Below are positions 45,701-57,512 of a stretch of 64,000 nt of DNA, in pieces; positions within the stretch are counted from its first letter, which is position 1; each line of letters starts with the position of its first letter. Source of the DNA: Neospora caninum Liverpool (lineage: Eukaryota; Apicomplexa; Conoidasida; Eucoccidiorida; Sarcocystidae); assembly GCF_000208865.1 (NCBI RefSeq), contig NC_018385.1, positions 2,152,724 through 2,216,723 of the forward strand, written 5' to 3'. The notes below the pieces were generated by a model. That model had not been told where the DNA came from, searched no databases, and saw only the letters and a program-made list of their open reading frames with translations. The translations under genes and the position numbers were made by a program.

Positions 45701-47941
45701 GGGGAGGAGACAGTTTGTGGCGCTGTTTGGAGGTCCGGCTTGCGGGCGGACAGCGTCGTTTGCTCTTCCGTGCATTTCGGAGATTGGCCAGGCAACGAAG
45801 GAGACGGGAAGGAAGAAGGTGCGGAAGAGTGGAGCTTCCGGTCGGAGAGAAGAAGCGCCAGGAGACGAACAGAGAGGTGCTCTAGCGCGAGGCTAGTCGA
45901 GACAGCCTGACAGGGCATCGCACGCAGAGCCATTCCTCCGCCTTACGCCGGGGCCGACCAGCGCGACTGTGAAACCAGACTGAAAGGCGACAGAGCGCGG
46001 GAGCGATAGACCTACGTCGAGACGCGTTCCCTTTTTGCTTGTGAAGAAGAGGCAGTCGACAAACCAGACTACACCTCCCCTTTTATACACATCCTCTTCA
46101 TAATCACACGGACTGGCAGATATCCATGCATGCATGAATAGTGATGTGCATGGGTGCACGCGGGTTCCCAGGTTTTCCTTGAAACATCTACCATGGCTGT
46201 GCTGACTCAAAACACCGCACTCACGGCATTATTCATATATACAAAGGGAGAAGATAGAGATGTATATGTACATATATATATATATATATATATATGCATT
46301 TACCCTAATTGGAACGTGTCCTTGTCCTAGTTTCTTCGTCGTTTGGAGCCCTACCTTGAAGAGACAGAGGTCACGTTGTAGGAGGCAGTCTGCAAGGTCG
46401 CCTTCTGTTTCTGTTTTCTCTGTATTCTCCCTGATAATTTCCATGAGTGCGTTTTCTTCGCTCTCCGCTTTGGTCAAGCCCTGCTCCTGTCCGGTCTGAA
46501 TCGCGGCCGCCAGTCGTGCGACGCATGCAGCCCCGCCATCGCTGTCTCGCTGGTGCTCCAGAAACGCTTTTATTTCTCCTCGAAAGCACCGCCAAGTCGA
46601 CAACAGAGCGTCGCTCTGCTCAGAAGCCGCGGAAGAAGCGACGGGCGCTGAGGCAGAAGACGGAGGGAAGGAAGGAGGGAGAGGCAGCGAAGCGAGAGGA
46701 GAGACTGGCGAACTGGGGAACGACGAACGAAGGCCGAATGCGAGAGGCTGAGACAGAGACGCAAACGACAAAGAAGACGGCGAGGAAAGTTCGGAAGATT
46801 CAAACGAAGGCAGGGGCTCTGACTCCGGTGCCAGGGGCTCGCCGCGCCGAAGGGGAGGAGCTAAGTGGGCGAGGCAGCGTGACGCCTGGAGATTCCTTGC
46901 GACTCCGCGGGACCCCGTCGCGGTTTGTGACGGTTGACCCGACGCGTTTTGGAGCTCGAGAGGCCAGGGATACGCACCCCGCGAGGGAGAAGGGGAAGTC
47001 GAAGGAGACGAAAGACTGTCGGGAGACGGACGCGGCGACGAACGCCACGGAGACTCCGAAGACGAAGAGCAGTCCGAGCAGATCGAACGAGGGAAGAGTG
47101 ACAGCAGAGAATGCGTGGAAAGTGAGCGCAAAGACCGACAAGAACCAGCAAGAAGAGAAAATATCGGTGCGGCCGGCGACAGGGAAGAGGCCTTTGGGGG
47201 TATCATTCCAGAGTGATCACGAGTTCTCGTCCACTGGTAAGAAGGAGAGGCAGAAGACCAGGCGGGCAGGACAGGATTGCCTGCGTCGCCGTTTTCAAGT
47301 GCAGACGTGTCCGTTCTTGTCTGCCTTCTTGTCCGTCGGGAATCTCCTCTCCACCTCGATTCCTCTTCGCTTTCTGGGCCGCTCACTTTGCGCGCGTCTC
47401 CGGAGTCTCCTCGCGTCAACCTCACGCGTCCCTGTTTCCCCTGCGGCAGGAAGCACGCGAGGCGCAGGAGCGCCTGCTCGTCCGGCAGAGCGCGCCGAGC
47501 GGAAGCCGACGAGAAGGCAGCGCTCTTTTCACCCTCTCTGCAGGTGGAGGGGAAGCAAGCGCCTCTCTCCAGATCGTGGCGTTGCCACACCAAAGCCTTC
47601 CCTCGGCCGTGCGGGGGCAGAGAGCGTGCGGATGGCCGGCAGGGAGAAGCGCAGGCAGACTCAGACGGCTGTCTGCCTTGCTGACGCCGAGAGAGCGGCG
47701 CGAAACGCTCGCTGAGTTTGTGCGCATTTTCTACCCGAAGTTTTGAGTGGTCGACGGCCGGGGAGACTTCCACGTTGAGGGTTGGCGAAAAAGGCGCAGG
47801 GACAATGGAGTTCTGGAGACGAAGAAGAGAAGAAACAGAGAGCGTTTTCAACGCCCGAGACGGCAGGCAGGCGTGCCCCTTCGCCCTGGAGGACAGCGGC
47901 GCTCGGGAAGAGCGAACGGCGGGGAGGGGAGTGAACACCAT
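36782..47941 (-). CDS. Very large helical-repeat protein, heptatricopeptide/FAST-like, probably mitochondrial
   Basis: Ten exons join in phase: 47941-46355, 45906-43480, 43179-42850, 42259-42200, 41894-41780, 41184-40895, 40511-40374, 39822-39728, 39090-37973 and 37425-36782, for about 2,267 residues. The N-terminal 45 residues contain no acidic residue and are rich in Ser, Leu and Arg, like a mitochondrial presequence. Scattered helical units of about 35-40 residues recur, for example LIGLVQTLGKLQARTSDPALFDRMM, VLLGLLRLRFVHPPLTRAL, QMLATLARFGDFQPADSHL and VLSSCAKLRYVDVPFTSHLL. This pattern is typical of heptatricopeptide (HPR) and FAST-kinase-like RNA-binding proteins expanded in Apicomplexa. 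I see no clear C-terminal RAP domain; the end contains a GPFRVFVGPFV segment of unknown type. Long Ser/Pro/Arg-rich insertions separate the repeats. If the assignment is right, the protein would bind organellar RNA; the function is inference. Confidence 0.62.
37060..37180. repeat. GAAGAG-rich low-complexity tract in last exon of the helical-repeat gene
   Basis: Imperfect GGAAGAG/GGACGAAGAG words encode poly-Ser with prolines on the minus strand. It is similar in composition to the tract in the MINDY-like gene. Confidence 0.8.
39280..39480. repeat. Pyrimidine tandem repeat in intron 8 of the helical-repeat gene
   Basis: Imperfect copies of a unit such as TCTCTCTGTCTTGTCTCCTT, about 24-32 bases, run for about 200 bases. 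On the minus (transcribed) strand they are purine-rich. Confidence 0.8.
42588..42612. repeat. (AT)n microsatellite in intron 3 of the helical-repeat gene
   Basis: About twelve AT dinucleotides between exon 3 and exon 4. Confidence 0.93.
42754..42773. repeat. Second (AT)n microsatellite in intron 3
   Basis: About ten AT dinucleotides, 140 bases from the previous run and just downstream of the exon 3 donor in transcript sense. Confidence 0.9.
46271..46295. repeat. (AT)n microsatellite in intron 1 of the helical-repeat gene
   Basis: About twelve AT dinucleotides lie 60 bases inside the first intron in transcript sense. They give rise to a spurious poly-Tyr/Ile extension of the open frame beyond the real donor at 46354. 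Confidence 0.93.
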
Positions 47942-49679
47942 TTGCCGACTGGGAAACGGGAGCGGAAGGCGGAAGGCGGAAGACAGCAAGCGAAAGGTGA
48001 GATCCGCGAGGAAGACGGCGAGGCGAGACGGTGGAGACGGCTCATTCTCAAGAGCGCAAATAAGCAAGAATCGGCGTATCAGCCGGGAGTTGCCCAGGAC
48101 ACAGCCGCTGTGGCGAAGCAACTGCCTGACCGCGTCACCCTAGAGAGAAGCTCTGTCAACGCAGAAACTGGGGTGTACGGACAGCAGAAAATGCACGCGG
48201 TTTTCACGCAAGCAGGCCAAGGGGAAACGCGCGTGGTCTGTTGCCCCCTGGTCGAATTCTGTGTGGACGATTGCCGCAAGAACTCGTGGGGACTCTCTAC
48301 TGAAACCGTTCTGTCTCCCCACTCTTTGGCGCGTGTGTGAGGGTTAAAAACAGAGACTTTGGAGGGGGAAACCGCAGGTTTCAGGTGTTCCGAAATTTCG
48401 GAGAGACTCGCAAAGGCGGAAGGAGCTGTTCCGCCGACGGAAGCATCGCATGCCCCAGCTCGCGCCCTGCTGTAGGCTCGGCTTCGCCGGGGTTCTGTGC
48501 GGGCGCGAAACTCGAGGCTCCGTCTCCCAGTACAAGCAAGGCGAGACACACGTAGAGGGAATGCAGACGTGAACCTTAACGAAACCCCCGCTTGCCACTG
48601 AAGCGCCGTTCCAGATTCTCCCGCTTCCTCCCGAGGTAAGCAGCTGCGCCACGCGCCGCGCTACGAGTGCTGATTTTCGTGCTGTCTTGTCTGGGAGCAC
48701 ACTTTTCGCCGTGGAACCGCGGACGGCAGTTGCCAGGCGCGAAGTAGGAGTCGCTGGCTGTTTGACCGTAACGCTCAACTAGGCAAAGGTGCCGCGAAGA
48801 ACGCTCGAGATCGGCCACACCTGGAATTTTCCGTTTTCACACGAAGCGCAAATGGCCGGTTCGTCTGCGTTCCACTCGGTTTTCGTATGGGTGAACCGTC
48901 TATGCTCAAATTTCTGCGCGGGGAACTTGTTTCCAGCGACGCTCCTTCCGCCGTCCGCAGTCCTGCCCTGAGAACCGAGTGGACTTGCGTGGCGTACCGT
49001 TCTTGTGACGCGCCAGTTTTCTTTTTTCCCGAGCCTTTGAAAAGCCCTCCTTTGAGCCGAGCTCCGGTCCACGCTGTAGCCTGTGGAAAACGCCATGGGT
49101 CGAGTTTTTCTCGCTGCGTTGCCGAGTCCTCGGCAGCCCTGTGCCTGGTGCAACTCGCGTCAACTGACCGTCGTCTGTGTGTCGCCGGCAGCCTCTTGCC
49201 TGGCCGTTCCCCAACCTCGGAGCCGCGCTCCGTCTTTGCTCGATTCGGCAAACGAAAGACAGCGGTTCTGCGACTTCCTGCCCGGCAAGAACGGCTGTTT
49301 CCAAAACGAGCTTGCGCCCGCCAAGCACTTGAGGCGGCAGCGCTGCATGCAGATGAAGCCAACGTCTGCCTTGTGCCCATGTCCCTCGCCTTCGAAGGGC
49401 CTTTCCCCTCAAGCAAATCGGTCCTCGTTCATCTCAACTCTTTCCCTCGCGTCCCCCGGGCTCACATCCCCCGCCAGGGCGGGTTGCCGGTGGTCGGCGG
49501 TCTTTTCTGCAAAGGACACTTCTCCCTTCTCTCGCCTCGCTGTCCACAGCCGGATGCGTCCACTGTGTTTCTCCTCTCCATTCGGCCACAGTGACGTTGG
49601 CCTAACAGCCGTATCTGCCTGGCCAGCACGCCCCAGTGCGAACGCCTTCGATCTCCGTCCTGTTCAACGCTCTCAGCGA
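47942..49679. other. Divergent promoter region between the helical-repeat and coiled-coil genes
   Basis: The 1.7 kb separates two divergent starts. Long frames on both strands overlap one another with no motif support. An upstream non-coding or coding exon of the minus-strand gene could lie here, because its frame stays open without an ATG to about 48121. Confidence 0.45.
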
Positions 49680-52600
49680 ATGAGCTCCAAGGCTGCCGCA
49701 CAGCCGCCCGCGAACCCGCCGGTCGCTGGGGCTTCTCCCGGAGAGCGCAATGCGCGGGGAGACGCCGCGGAGGGAGAAGGCTCTGAACGAGTTCGCCAGA
49801 GGGTTGCCAGCTACGAAAAAGCAACCGAAGACGCAGCCCAACGTGACGGGCAACAGCAGAGAACTCTCGTCTCGCGTGTTCTAACGCTGGAACGGCAAGT
49901 CGAAGCGCTCGAGAGAGCCTTGAGAGAGAACGAAAGACAATTGAAGGAGTTCGTCATCGAAAAGGTGAGTGAGGGCAACGCACAACCCGCTGTGCCTGCC
50001 GCCGTACTTGCGGGGCGCCCCTCCCCCCCCCCCCCCCTCCCCCGGCTTCCTCTTCAGGACGGGAGCTGCGTAGTCGTCTTTCCCAACGGAGCAGCCCTGG
50101 CCTGCCTAGCTTCATTATCAGATATCTGTCTGTAGGCGTAGACACGTATACATCCAATGCCAGAGACCACGGCTTGGCGCGGCTTTGTTCGGCTGAGGGA
50201 GACATGGACACCATGCGTGTAGGGGGTACTCTCACAGATGCTGCCGGTAAAGCACCCGCGTGTAGTGTTGCATTTTGCTCTTTTTCGATGGCTTCAATTC
50301 CTCTTCGGACTGCCTTGTTGGCGCACTTTGTAGCACGAGAGGCAGTGACGGAAACGCCGTGAAGGCCCCATCGATACAGGAATTTGAGTGTGCTGGCGGA
50401 TAATGAAGTGGAGCATGCAGTCTGCGTAAATGGTGACATATGTGGTTACCTTGGCGCCCTGTTTTTCGCTTTCTGTAATTTCCCGGGTCGTTCGAGCTCT
50501 TCTGCATGGTTTCAAACCTCGAATCTTCCACGAGGGCTCTCTTCACGCGTTCAACCCTTGCCAATACGTGTTTATTCCGAGGCAGAAGTTGCTCGCAGCC
50601 CAGAGAGACAGGCCCCCGAATCTCGCGCTGTGCTCCCGCAGGTCCTCGATCTGGAAGATGAGTTGCGCACTCTCGATTACCGGCATCATTCAGCAGCAGA
50701 AGCGGGCTTCTCCGATGGGAGAGAAGGCGCCTCTGATTCATGCTCCTCGGCCAGCGCCCGTCCGTCGCTCCTGGTGGCTGAGCAATTCGAGCGAGCGGAC
50801 GAGGTTCACGGTGCCACAGTGCAAGAGGCAGAAGAGCCGCGACCGAGAAGCACAAGTGAAGGCCCGTTCATCATTGACACACCTTGTTCTGTTAGCACCA
50901 TCTGTACAGACACCCCCCGCAGCCAAAGAGGCGGTACGCGCCACCGCTGTGGCGACAGCCATGCGGAGATTTTGTCTCGGCGACGCCAGCGGGGCGAGAT
51001 GGAAAAGCAGGATTGAAAGAGATGGGAAAGAGGACAGCACCAAGAGTACGTGAAGCGATAAAGGCGGAACAGAAGATACGATGAAGCGTACACCAGGAAG
51101 GAATGGCTCTGGGGTAACGAGACTGAGGGTGCATTAGAAGACAGCAGCAAGAGGGTGGCATGCGCAACAGGTTTGTTCTCTACCACTTTCCTCTCACGAT
51201 ACTGGCGCTGCGAGCGGGGTAATCAGAAGCTATGGGGTTGGATACACTGTAGGGAGCAGGCGCAGGCAAAAGGCACAGAGACATGAAAATGTCTATCAGC
51301 TGAGTAGAGCAACGGCTCGGAGACAGAGCCGTGCTCCCCTACATGGTGCACGAAGCCGCCCTCACGGAAGCGGCAGACAATTTATTAGGGAAGTCACATA
51401 TACATATATATATGTATCTTTATCCACACATGCGAGTGTACATAAAAATCATTTTTTATCGTGGCTCGTGGCCTCTTTAAGAGCTTCAGGCGGGACAACC
51501 GCGGGAGAACTGAAGCGAGTAAAACTGGAGTGCATGCAGATGTTCGTTCATGTGGCAGCCTGCAGGAGCAAGGAAGGTGACGAGTTGATGCTCTGTGTAT
51601 TCTTCTATATCGTCATTTGGCTGCACGACTACGCCGGGAAGGCACGGACAAGAAAAGGAGCTTCCGGAGAATGAGGGTTACGCGATGGAAGCTGGCGAGC
51701 GCATTCACCAGGAAATCTTGAATAGCATCAGCAGCCCCCGCGGGAACACGAGTCTTCGAGCACATGTGAGCGCAACGTCCGTACCAAAGGCTCCCCGTCT
51801 AGGTATGCATTTGTAGAGCCGTGGGAAACGCGAACGCACATGCGCATAAGGGTTATTTGGATATACACGCTTGCATCAGGCTGCAGATAACGCCGAACGA
51901 TCTTTTTCAACAGGCTTGCCTTAGAATCCAGCTACGGGGGCAAGTATGTTATCATGTACACAGAGAGAAGGAGCGCTCCCTGCATTGTCACATACAGCGC
52001 CCAGCAGAGAGCAGGAATGGAAAAGACGAGTCGGGCTTTCTGTTCGCTGTTTCTGAAGGCGTCGGAGGGTCGCGCATCAATTTTTGAAGTTATGTGAATC
52101 AGGTAATTGTAAGCGGTTGGGTTTCTCTGCTTGAGAATGTGAACAGTTATCTGCATTTTCGACGGTTAAGTGTTTTTGCTTTGAAGGACCGTTTGGGAAC
52201 TAGGCAATCCGCCAGTGATTCGAAGCAGAAATTCTACTTTGGAAATCCTAGGCGTAGCAGGGTAAAAACTGTCCAGTCTTCCTAGTCACAGTTGCCCCTA
52301 CGGCGCTATATTTCTTGTTCGTTTCTCCCCCTCTGGTAAGACCACCCTACGAACATCTGCAATCTTCCCCGCTAAGAAATTCGTAAACTCTTTACGTTTT
52401 TCCATAGCTTTAGTCACGAAAGCGCTGAAATATGTACCACTTGAATTTACCTCACGCTGGAGCAGGACACCCCCTATGCGATGGGGGTCTTAGCAGACGC
52501 GTTTGCATGAGGTTGAAGACATGAAGCTCTAACACTAAGTGCACTTCCAGTCCATGGAAAGGATGAGCAATGCTGGCGCTAGAGGCAAGAACTCTGGAAG

Positions 52601-53022
52601 AGGGCTCATCCGCAAAGCAATCGAAATCCCACAATGTGAGAGGGGAAGGGCTTTCGGCCTCCCATCCTGGAAGAAGGCTCGACCTCGAACCCTAGAAAGG
52701 ATCTCGAACAACACGCCATGTTTTCTGCTAAGTTTTTGGAGTGTGCACGGCGGCCCGGGTGAAGGTGCCGTGTCCTCCTTGTGTTGCCGGTCCACACGAG
52801 TGAACAGGCGCTTCTCGTGCGAACAATGTGACCGTGTCAAGCGCCGACCGAATGATGTTGCACATTCTCATCGGCTACAGCACTTACACACCGTTCGAAA
52901 GCAGGTCGGTGTTTCGCGAGGCAAAACGGCATGTTGCAGAGTGGGTTGCGTTAGAAGAGGAGCAGGTCGTGGCACAGAGGGAGTGGGACATGGGGAAACG
53001 AAGTCAAATCACGCTAGTTTAA
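49680..53022 (+). CDS. Coiled-coil protein of unknown function (six exons)
   Basis: Exons 49680-49964, 50642-50855, 51653-51765, 51914-51943, 52551-52635 and 52808-53022 join in phase (0, 1, 0, 0, 1) with GT-AG boundaries, giving about 313 residues ending in a TAA. After an Ala/Pro-rich, probably disordered start, residues about 60-105 form a coiled coil that crosses the first intron (LTLERQVEALERALRENE, continuing VLDLEDELRTL). Exon 3 (KELPENEGYAMEAGERIHQE) and the last exon (FREAKRHVAEWVALEEEQ) are helical and charged. Exon 2 alone would run to a stop at 51016, so a two-exon 219-residue model is the alternative; phase agreement of five consecutive junctions favours the longer model. I do not recognise the family. 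A cytoskeletal or centrosomal role is only a guess from composition. Confidence 0.55.
50023..50043. repeat. Poly-C/pyrimidine tract in intron 1 of the coiled-coil gene
   Basis: A near-continuous run of about 18 cytosines interrupted by single thymines; such tracts are prone to sequencing and replication slippage. Confidence 0.85.
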
Positions 53023-53906
53023 ATTGTCCGGCCCACATGATGCAGAAAAGGTTGGTTGTTTCCTCCTTATTGAGACAATGTACCGGCGTACTCGCGGCAA
53101 TTGTGCGCGGAAACTCACTTTGGTACCGCTCCAAAGGTGAAAACAGGAACCTTGTCCTGATGGACTGCCGGCCACTGTCGACGGTGTCGCGTAGTACGAG
53201 TTCTCGTCTCCTCTCGGGGGCTAGCCGCTCATCGACACGGCTCGCGCGCGACTCGAGTGGTCTTCAGCCAGCATGGATGATTCAAGAGGGGGAAAAGGCG
53301 CCGAGCTGCTATCCTCAGAGTTTTTTCAGCCTTGCAAGTGATTTCCTTTCACCACCTGACTTCTCACGATTTTAACGTTTCTCCCCGTCTACAAAAGGAG
53401 GGTGCCTTTGCCACGATCCTGTTGCCCAGCGGTGACTCAAACAGCGAAAAACCGCGTTCCTGGCGCCAACGTAAGCCTTCCCGTAGATAGATCACAGATG
53501 TGCATGTCACACAGACGAAAAGAGTTTTTCTGAAAGCCAGTAACGTCCCTCAGAGGAAAATCCTTGCTGTCGATTTTTTAAGGATCATTTGCGTGCCCAA
53601 ATTCATTGCTCGACGCACGCTTCCCGAAACCCGGGGTTCCTTGCCCGGCGTCGCACCCTGCGCACTGTTATGTGCCCAACGTGCTCGTCGCAAAAAGCTA
53701 GCTTTTGTTGGGCGTTCATTGCCACGTGTGCAAGTTCTTCAGGCCTCAGTACCAGGCACAGGGACCTCCCTCTTACGGTGAATTGTTCTGTGCAGGTCGA
53801 GCGAATTCGCAGCAATTAGTGTCGGGCCAGGCAGACGTGCAGCTGCTCGATCAACAATCCCCTTCCGCCTGTAGTTACAATTCTTCGAGATCAACCGCAG
53901 AAAACA
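53023..53906. other. Intergenic, tandem-oriented genes
   Basis: This segment holds the 3' end of the coiled-coil gene and the promoter and leader of the gene starting at 53907. No gene is supported. Confidence 0.45.
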
Positions 53907-55433
53907 ATGGAGTACCAACAAGAGGGTTGGCAGCAACACGAGGTTGCTGACCAGTTCCCGAATGGACTGCAGCAGCCAGGCGGTGACCAGGCTGCGCAGC
54001 AGTACGGACAGGCCGACAGCCAGTTCGTTCAACATACCAGTGATGATCACCAGCAGCATCACCACAGCCAAACTCATTATACGGTGGACGACGCAGATTG
54101 CTCAACAGACGACGGAGACAGAACGCTGTCCTACATGAGGAAAGGAACATATGTTGGTGAGGGGAAAGACTACTGGCCTGCCGCTTACTCTGGTCATCCA
54201 GGCGATCAGGCGGGGGGCTTCACGCAACTTCGGAGGCACTCAGCCGCAGAAGGAGGGCGGCCGCGTATCAGATCGATTCTGAAAAACAGGGCCAGCGTCG
54301 ACGAAGAACCACGACCAAAAAAGTTGAGCATCTCATTTGCTCCAGACCAGGCCGAGAGCGACGCCGCTGCCCATCCGATCTTCGCAGGTTGGGTCAACAA
54401 ACGAAACACTCACAGGTTTATTCCACTCTAGCTGCTAGTCCAGATACATGGGCTCGTCCGGCAGTGATAGTAGTCTGGGCTGTGAAGTAGAGCATTGGCA
54501 TCCGTTTTAGATTCCTTTCGCATACGTCTCCTCTGCAATGCACATCAACTCAGTGGCTCCTCTCTGGTGAATACTTTTACTTAAAATGATATGCGTGCAT
54601 GTATAAAACAGCCAAGCATCGAGAGTACGCCAGATGTTACCAGGCGGGTTCTCTGGCCAATCGGGAACAGGATTGGGATTGTGTTTACTCCTATTCACGG
54701 ATTCCTGTGTTTACCTTCTGTATGCAGCACATGCGCCCGTCCAGCGGAACAGGTCTTTCGTTTTCTCGGAAGAGAAGAATGGCTACGTCGATCTCATGAA
54801 CACCAACGGGCAGCCGGAAGATATTGTACGGCTAGATAGAAATGCTTCGGTAAATAGAACGATTGTGGACGAGATTCAAGACAAGCTACGTGCAAGGAAG
54901 CTTTCGACCATCAGCGTCCTCTGGGAAAGATACAAGAGCCATGGCAACATGGGAGACAAGGCCGAAGGCTGGGTGAGTCCGGATCTAACCGTAGGGTTGT
55001 TTTATTCCGTTGGGTGTACCGAACTGCATCCGACCTTTACAGGGGAGAACAAACTCAAGCAATGCAGGAAAACGGCATCCTCTCACTGTCACATGGTAGT
55101 CAGCTTGTTGTCGATCGTGCGTCGCAACGCACCGTATACTCTCTCCGCCATTGAAAAAAATTGATAGCGTGTCTGTTCAAATGGATGTAGATCCTCCCCT
55201 CGCATACTTCTTCTGACGCGTGCAGATGCTTTTCTTAGAAAGCGGAACAAGCAGGAAACGCACGATTCATTTAATAATCTCCATCACCACTCTCTTTCCT
55301 CTGTCTTACACAGGCACCAAACATGGGCATGCCACGTGTGGCTATGTCGCATCTTCCTGCGCGGTATCACGTTAAGTACCCTGGCGGTGCACCCCGGCCG
55401 ACGACATGCGGCACCTGCAGCTTCTGTGCTTGA
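53907..55433 (+). CDS. Unrecognised conserved-looking protein with C-terminal cysteine cluster (three exons)
   Basis: Exons 53907-54387, 54728-54972 and 55314-55433 join in phase (1, then 0), giving about 281 residues. The ATG has an ideal context (AAACAATGG). The first 60 residues are Gln/His-rich and likely disordered. Residues about 118-150 contain a basic motif block (RIRSILKNRASVDEE, then KKLSISFAPDQ). Exon 2 is a charged helical segment (IVDEIQDKLRARKLS, then VLWERYKSHGNMGDK). The last exon is compact and looks the most constrained: MPRVAMSHLPARYHV, then YPGG, ending TCGTCSFCA, with three cysteines spaced C-x2-C-x2-C before the stop. Such clusters can be palmitoylated or bind metal. No signal peptide or membrane segment. 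The composition is reminiscent of inner-membrane-complex cytoskeletal proteins, but I cannot assign a family. Confidence 0.68.
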
Positions 55434-56438
55434 TCTCATCCCTCGATGTTCTACACCTGCGGAAGAAATCTACAGCCTCGAGACAAGTAGAGCCCGCTGA
55501 ATTCTTTGGAGCTGTCACTGTACAGATCCATGACGGAGTTTCACATCCTCGATGTCGCAGGCGTACAACTCAATGTGGTATTCCGCACGCACCCTTTATA
55601 CTGAACCCCCCCGCCGTTAAAACTTTTGGTCATGTAACATGTAACGATTCGATCCACTCTCTAACAAAAGTGTGGGCTGCGTCTCTCCCCTCCGAAGCGA
55701 TCCGTATTTGTGTTCGCGTTCCGGAACGAAGAGACTGCTTCACGGCGCCCTCACTGAAGTGGCTAAGATGGAACTCTACTTCCTAGATGGAGCACGTGTC
55801 ACACAAGAAATGAGACCGGCAAATGATGATCCACCGAGAAACTCCCCGCATTCGCTGTCTAGTCCGGCAGGTCATCACTCCGTTCGATGAGAAAAGTGCC
55901 ATTGTGTGTCCTAGGCACCACTAAGGCCGTAACCGTGGCCCCAGCAGAGTTGCACACTTCGACACTTGGTGTTCGTTACATCGCTCCTCATTTGCTAGTC
56001 TCCTCCGCAACAGCTACCATGTTGACGGCGCCCCAAATATTTCCTGTTCCACCGCAGGGCTCGTCTCCAGACAGTGATACACCCGTGAAATACGGCGTCG
56101 CATATCTAGGGGTTGCTTTTGTTGGCAACGGCGCATGCTAAAAAGTGAAGCCGCCGTGCGCAGACGCTGCCACCTACGTCAACACGCGAGGCCGTGCGAA
56201 GTGAGGTTCAATGTAGGCTCGCTTGTTCGTCACCTTTTCGGTCCACGAGTTTGGCGCGTTTGACAATTCAGTCTCAGGAAGGGCGGCAGAAGAGTCATTC
56301 GGGTTGCTACAGAAGAGACGCAGATACGTCCGAGATTGGCGCCGAAACAGGAAATCGATCAGTGCAGATTTGTTCAGCATTTACGTCACACTGGAAACGT
56401 CGTTCGATGAAAACAACTGAGGGCGCACTTTACAGGGT
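55434..56438. other. Convergent 3' region
   Basis: The region lies between the stop of the Cys-tail gene and the stop of NDK on the other strand. It should consist of two 3' untranslated regions; no gene is supported. Confidence 0.5.
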
Positions 56439-57512
56439 TTACTGCTCATAAACCCACTTGTGCTGGGCAGAGGTCCACTCGCAGATCTCTTCGGGGGTGA
56501 ACCACAGGTTGATTTCCTTATTGGCACTCTCTACGCTGTCCGAGCCGTGGACAATGTTGCGGCCCACGTCGATGCAGAAGTCGCCACGGAGAGTGCCTGC
56601 GAAAAAATCCACACACATACGAACAGTTTAAAATCACAAGTGGAGAAATTAAACGCTGGACGGGTAGTTGTGCACCAAGAGCACACTTCTGTGGCTACAG
56701 CAAATGTACCGAACGATCCCTGACGCCGCACACCGCAGAACTGGTTCACCGGACCGTGGGGACCACTCGTTAGGTATTTGACAGCACATTCAAGACATTC
56801 CCCTTTTCAGTCACTTTTGGCCACATGCCGTTCGCCATTCGCCTTTCCACATTGATTCGTGCCACTACCCCGGGGTGCCGAGACAGAACCCGACTGCAGC
56901 AGTGCAACACCACCCGGGTAAGACGCGCATGGAGCAGATTCTGCTCGGCATCCTCACACTGGGCGTGCCTCCTCTACGGGCGTCATATGCGTACACGTTT
57001 CCGCACGGGAAAATTTTGGTACGCGGGCCTCTAGACAGACGAGGAACCGGATGCTTTCACACCGTAGATCCAAAGTGCACTGTTGCGTCAGTGTGGTAAG
57101 AATCACGGGGTGCGGCGGCAAGTCTCCGAGCGAGATTCTATCTAGCGGCGGCAAACGGCGATTTCATGTACACTCGCATCCAGGCCACCGACTCGGACGT
57201 ACCTGGGTTGGACTCAAGAGGTCGGGTCTCGCCGAGCATCCGGCGTCCCTGCTTGACGACGTCTGTGCCTTCCCAGACCATGCACACGACAGGGCCGGAC
57301 GACATGTAAGAGATCAAACCAGGGAAAAAGGGCTTTCCCTTGAGATCGGCGTAGTGCTCCTCCAAGAGGGACGCGTCGGGTGATTTCATCTTAAGCGCCA
57401 CGAGTTTGTAGCCCCTCTGCTCGAATCTCTTGAGCACTTCGCTTACCAAGCCCCGCTGGACGCCATCGGGCTTGACCATAATGTAGGTTCGCTCTTGCCG
57501 GTTGGCCACCAT
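56439..57512 (-). CDS. NDK: Nucleoside diphosphate kinase
   Basis: Two exons, 57512-57203 and 56596-56439, join in phase to give 155 residues, the normal length for a cytosolic hexameric NDK. The chain begins [20 protein letters not shown], the canonical N-terminal strand and phosphate-binding region, followed by [38 protein letters not shown] and [17 protein letters not shown]. The catalytic phosphohistidine is His120 in [12 protein letters not shown], and the chain ends [13 protein letters not shown]. The enzyme transfers the gamma-phosphate from ATP to other nucleoside diphosphates. No targeting peptide is visible, so it is probably cytosolic. The upstream in-frame extension has no convincing ATG, so the start at 57512 was kept. 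Confidence 0.97.

Noticed and set aside
46120..46136. TGCATGCATG palindromic AP2-type motif
   Set aside because: It lies within intron 1 of the helical-repeat gene rather than a promoter, and GCATGC words are common throughout the window, so no regulatory call is justified.
46447..47715. 422-residue plus-strand frame
   Set aside because: It is antisense to the first exon of the helical-repeat gene. Arg/Lys/Glu/Thr-rich low complexity mirrors the Ser/Arg/Pro-rich sense strand.
52090..52310. AT-rich segment suspected of being nuclear-inserted mitochondrial DNA
   Set aside because: None of its translations resembles cob, cox1 or cox3, and I could not match it to a known mitochondrial rRNA fragment by eye. 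A BLAST search against coccidian mitochondrial genomes would decide.
52539..53375. 278-residue plus-strand single-exon frame
   Set aside because: It is Arg-rich and nearly free of structured motifs. Only its 52551-52635 part was kept, as an exon of the coiled-coil gene; the downstream part conflicts with the better-looking frame ending at 53022.
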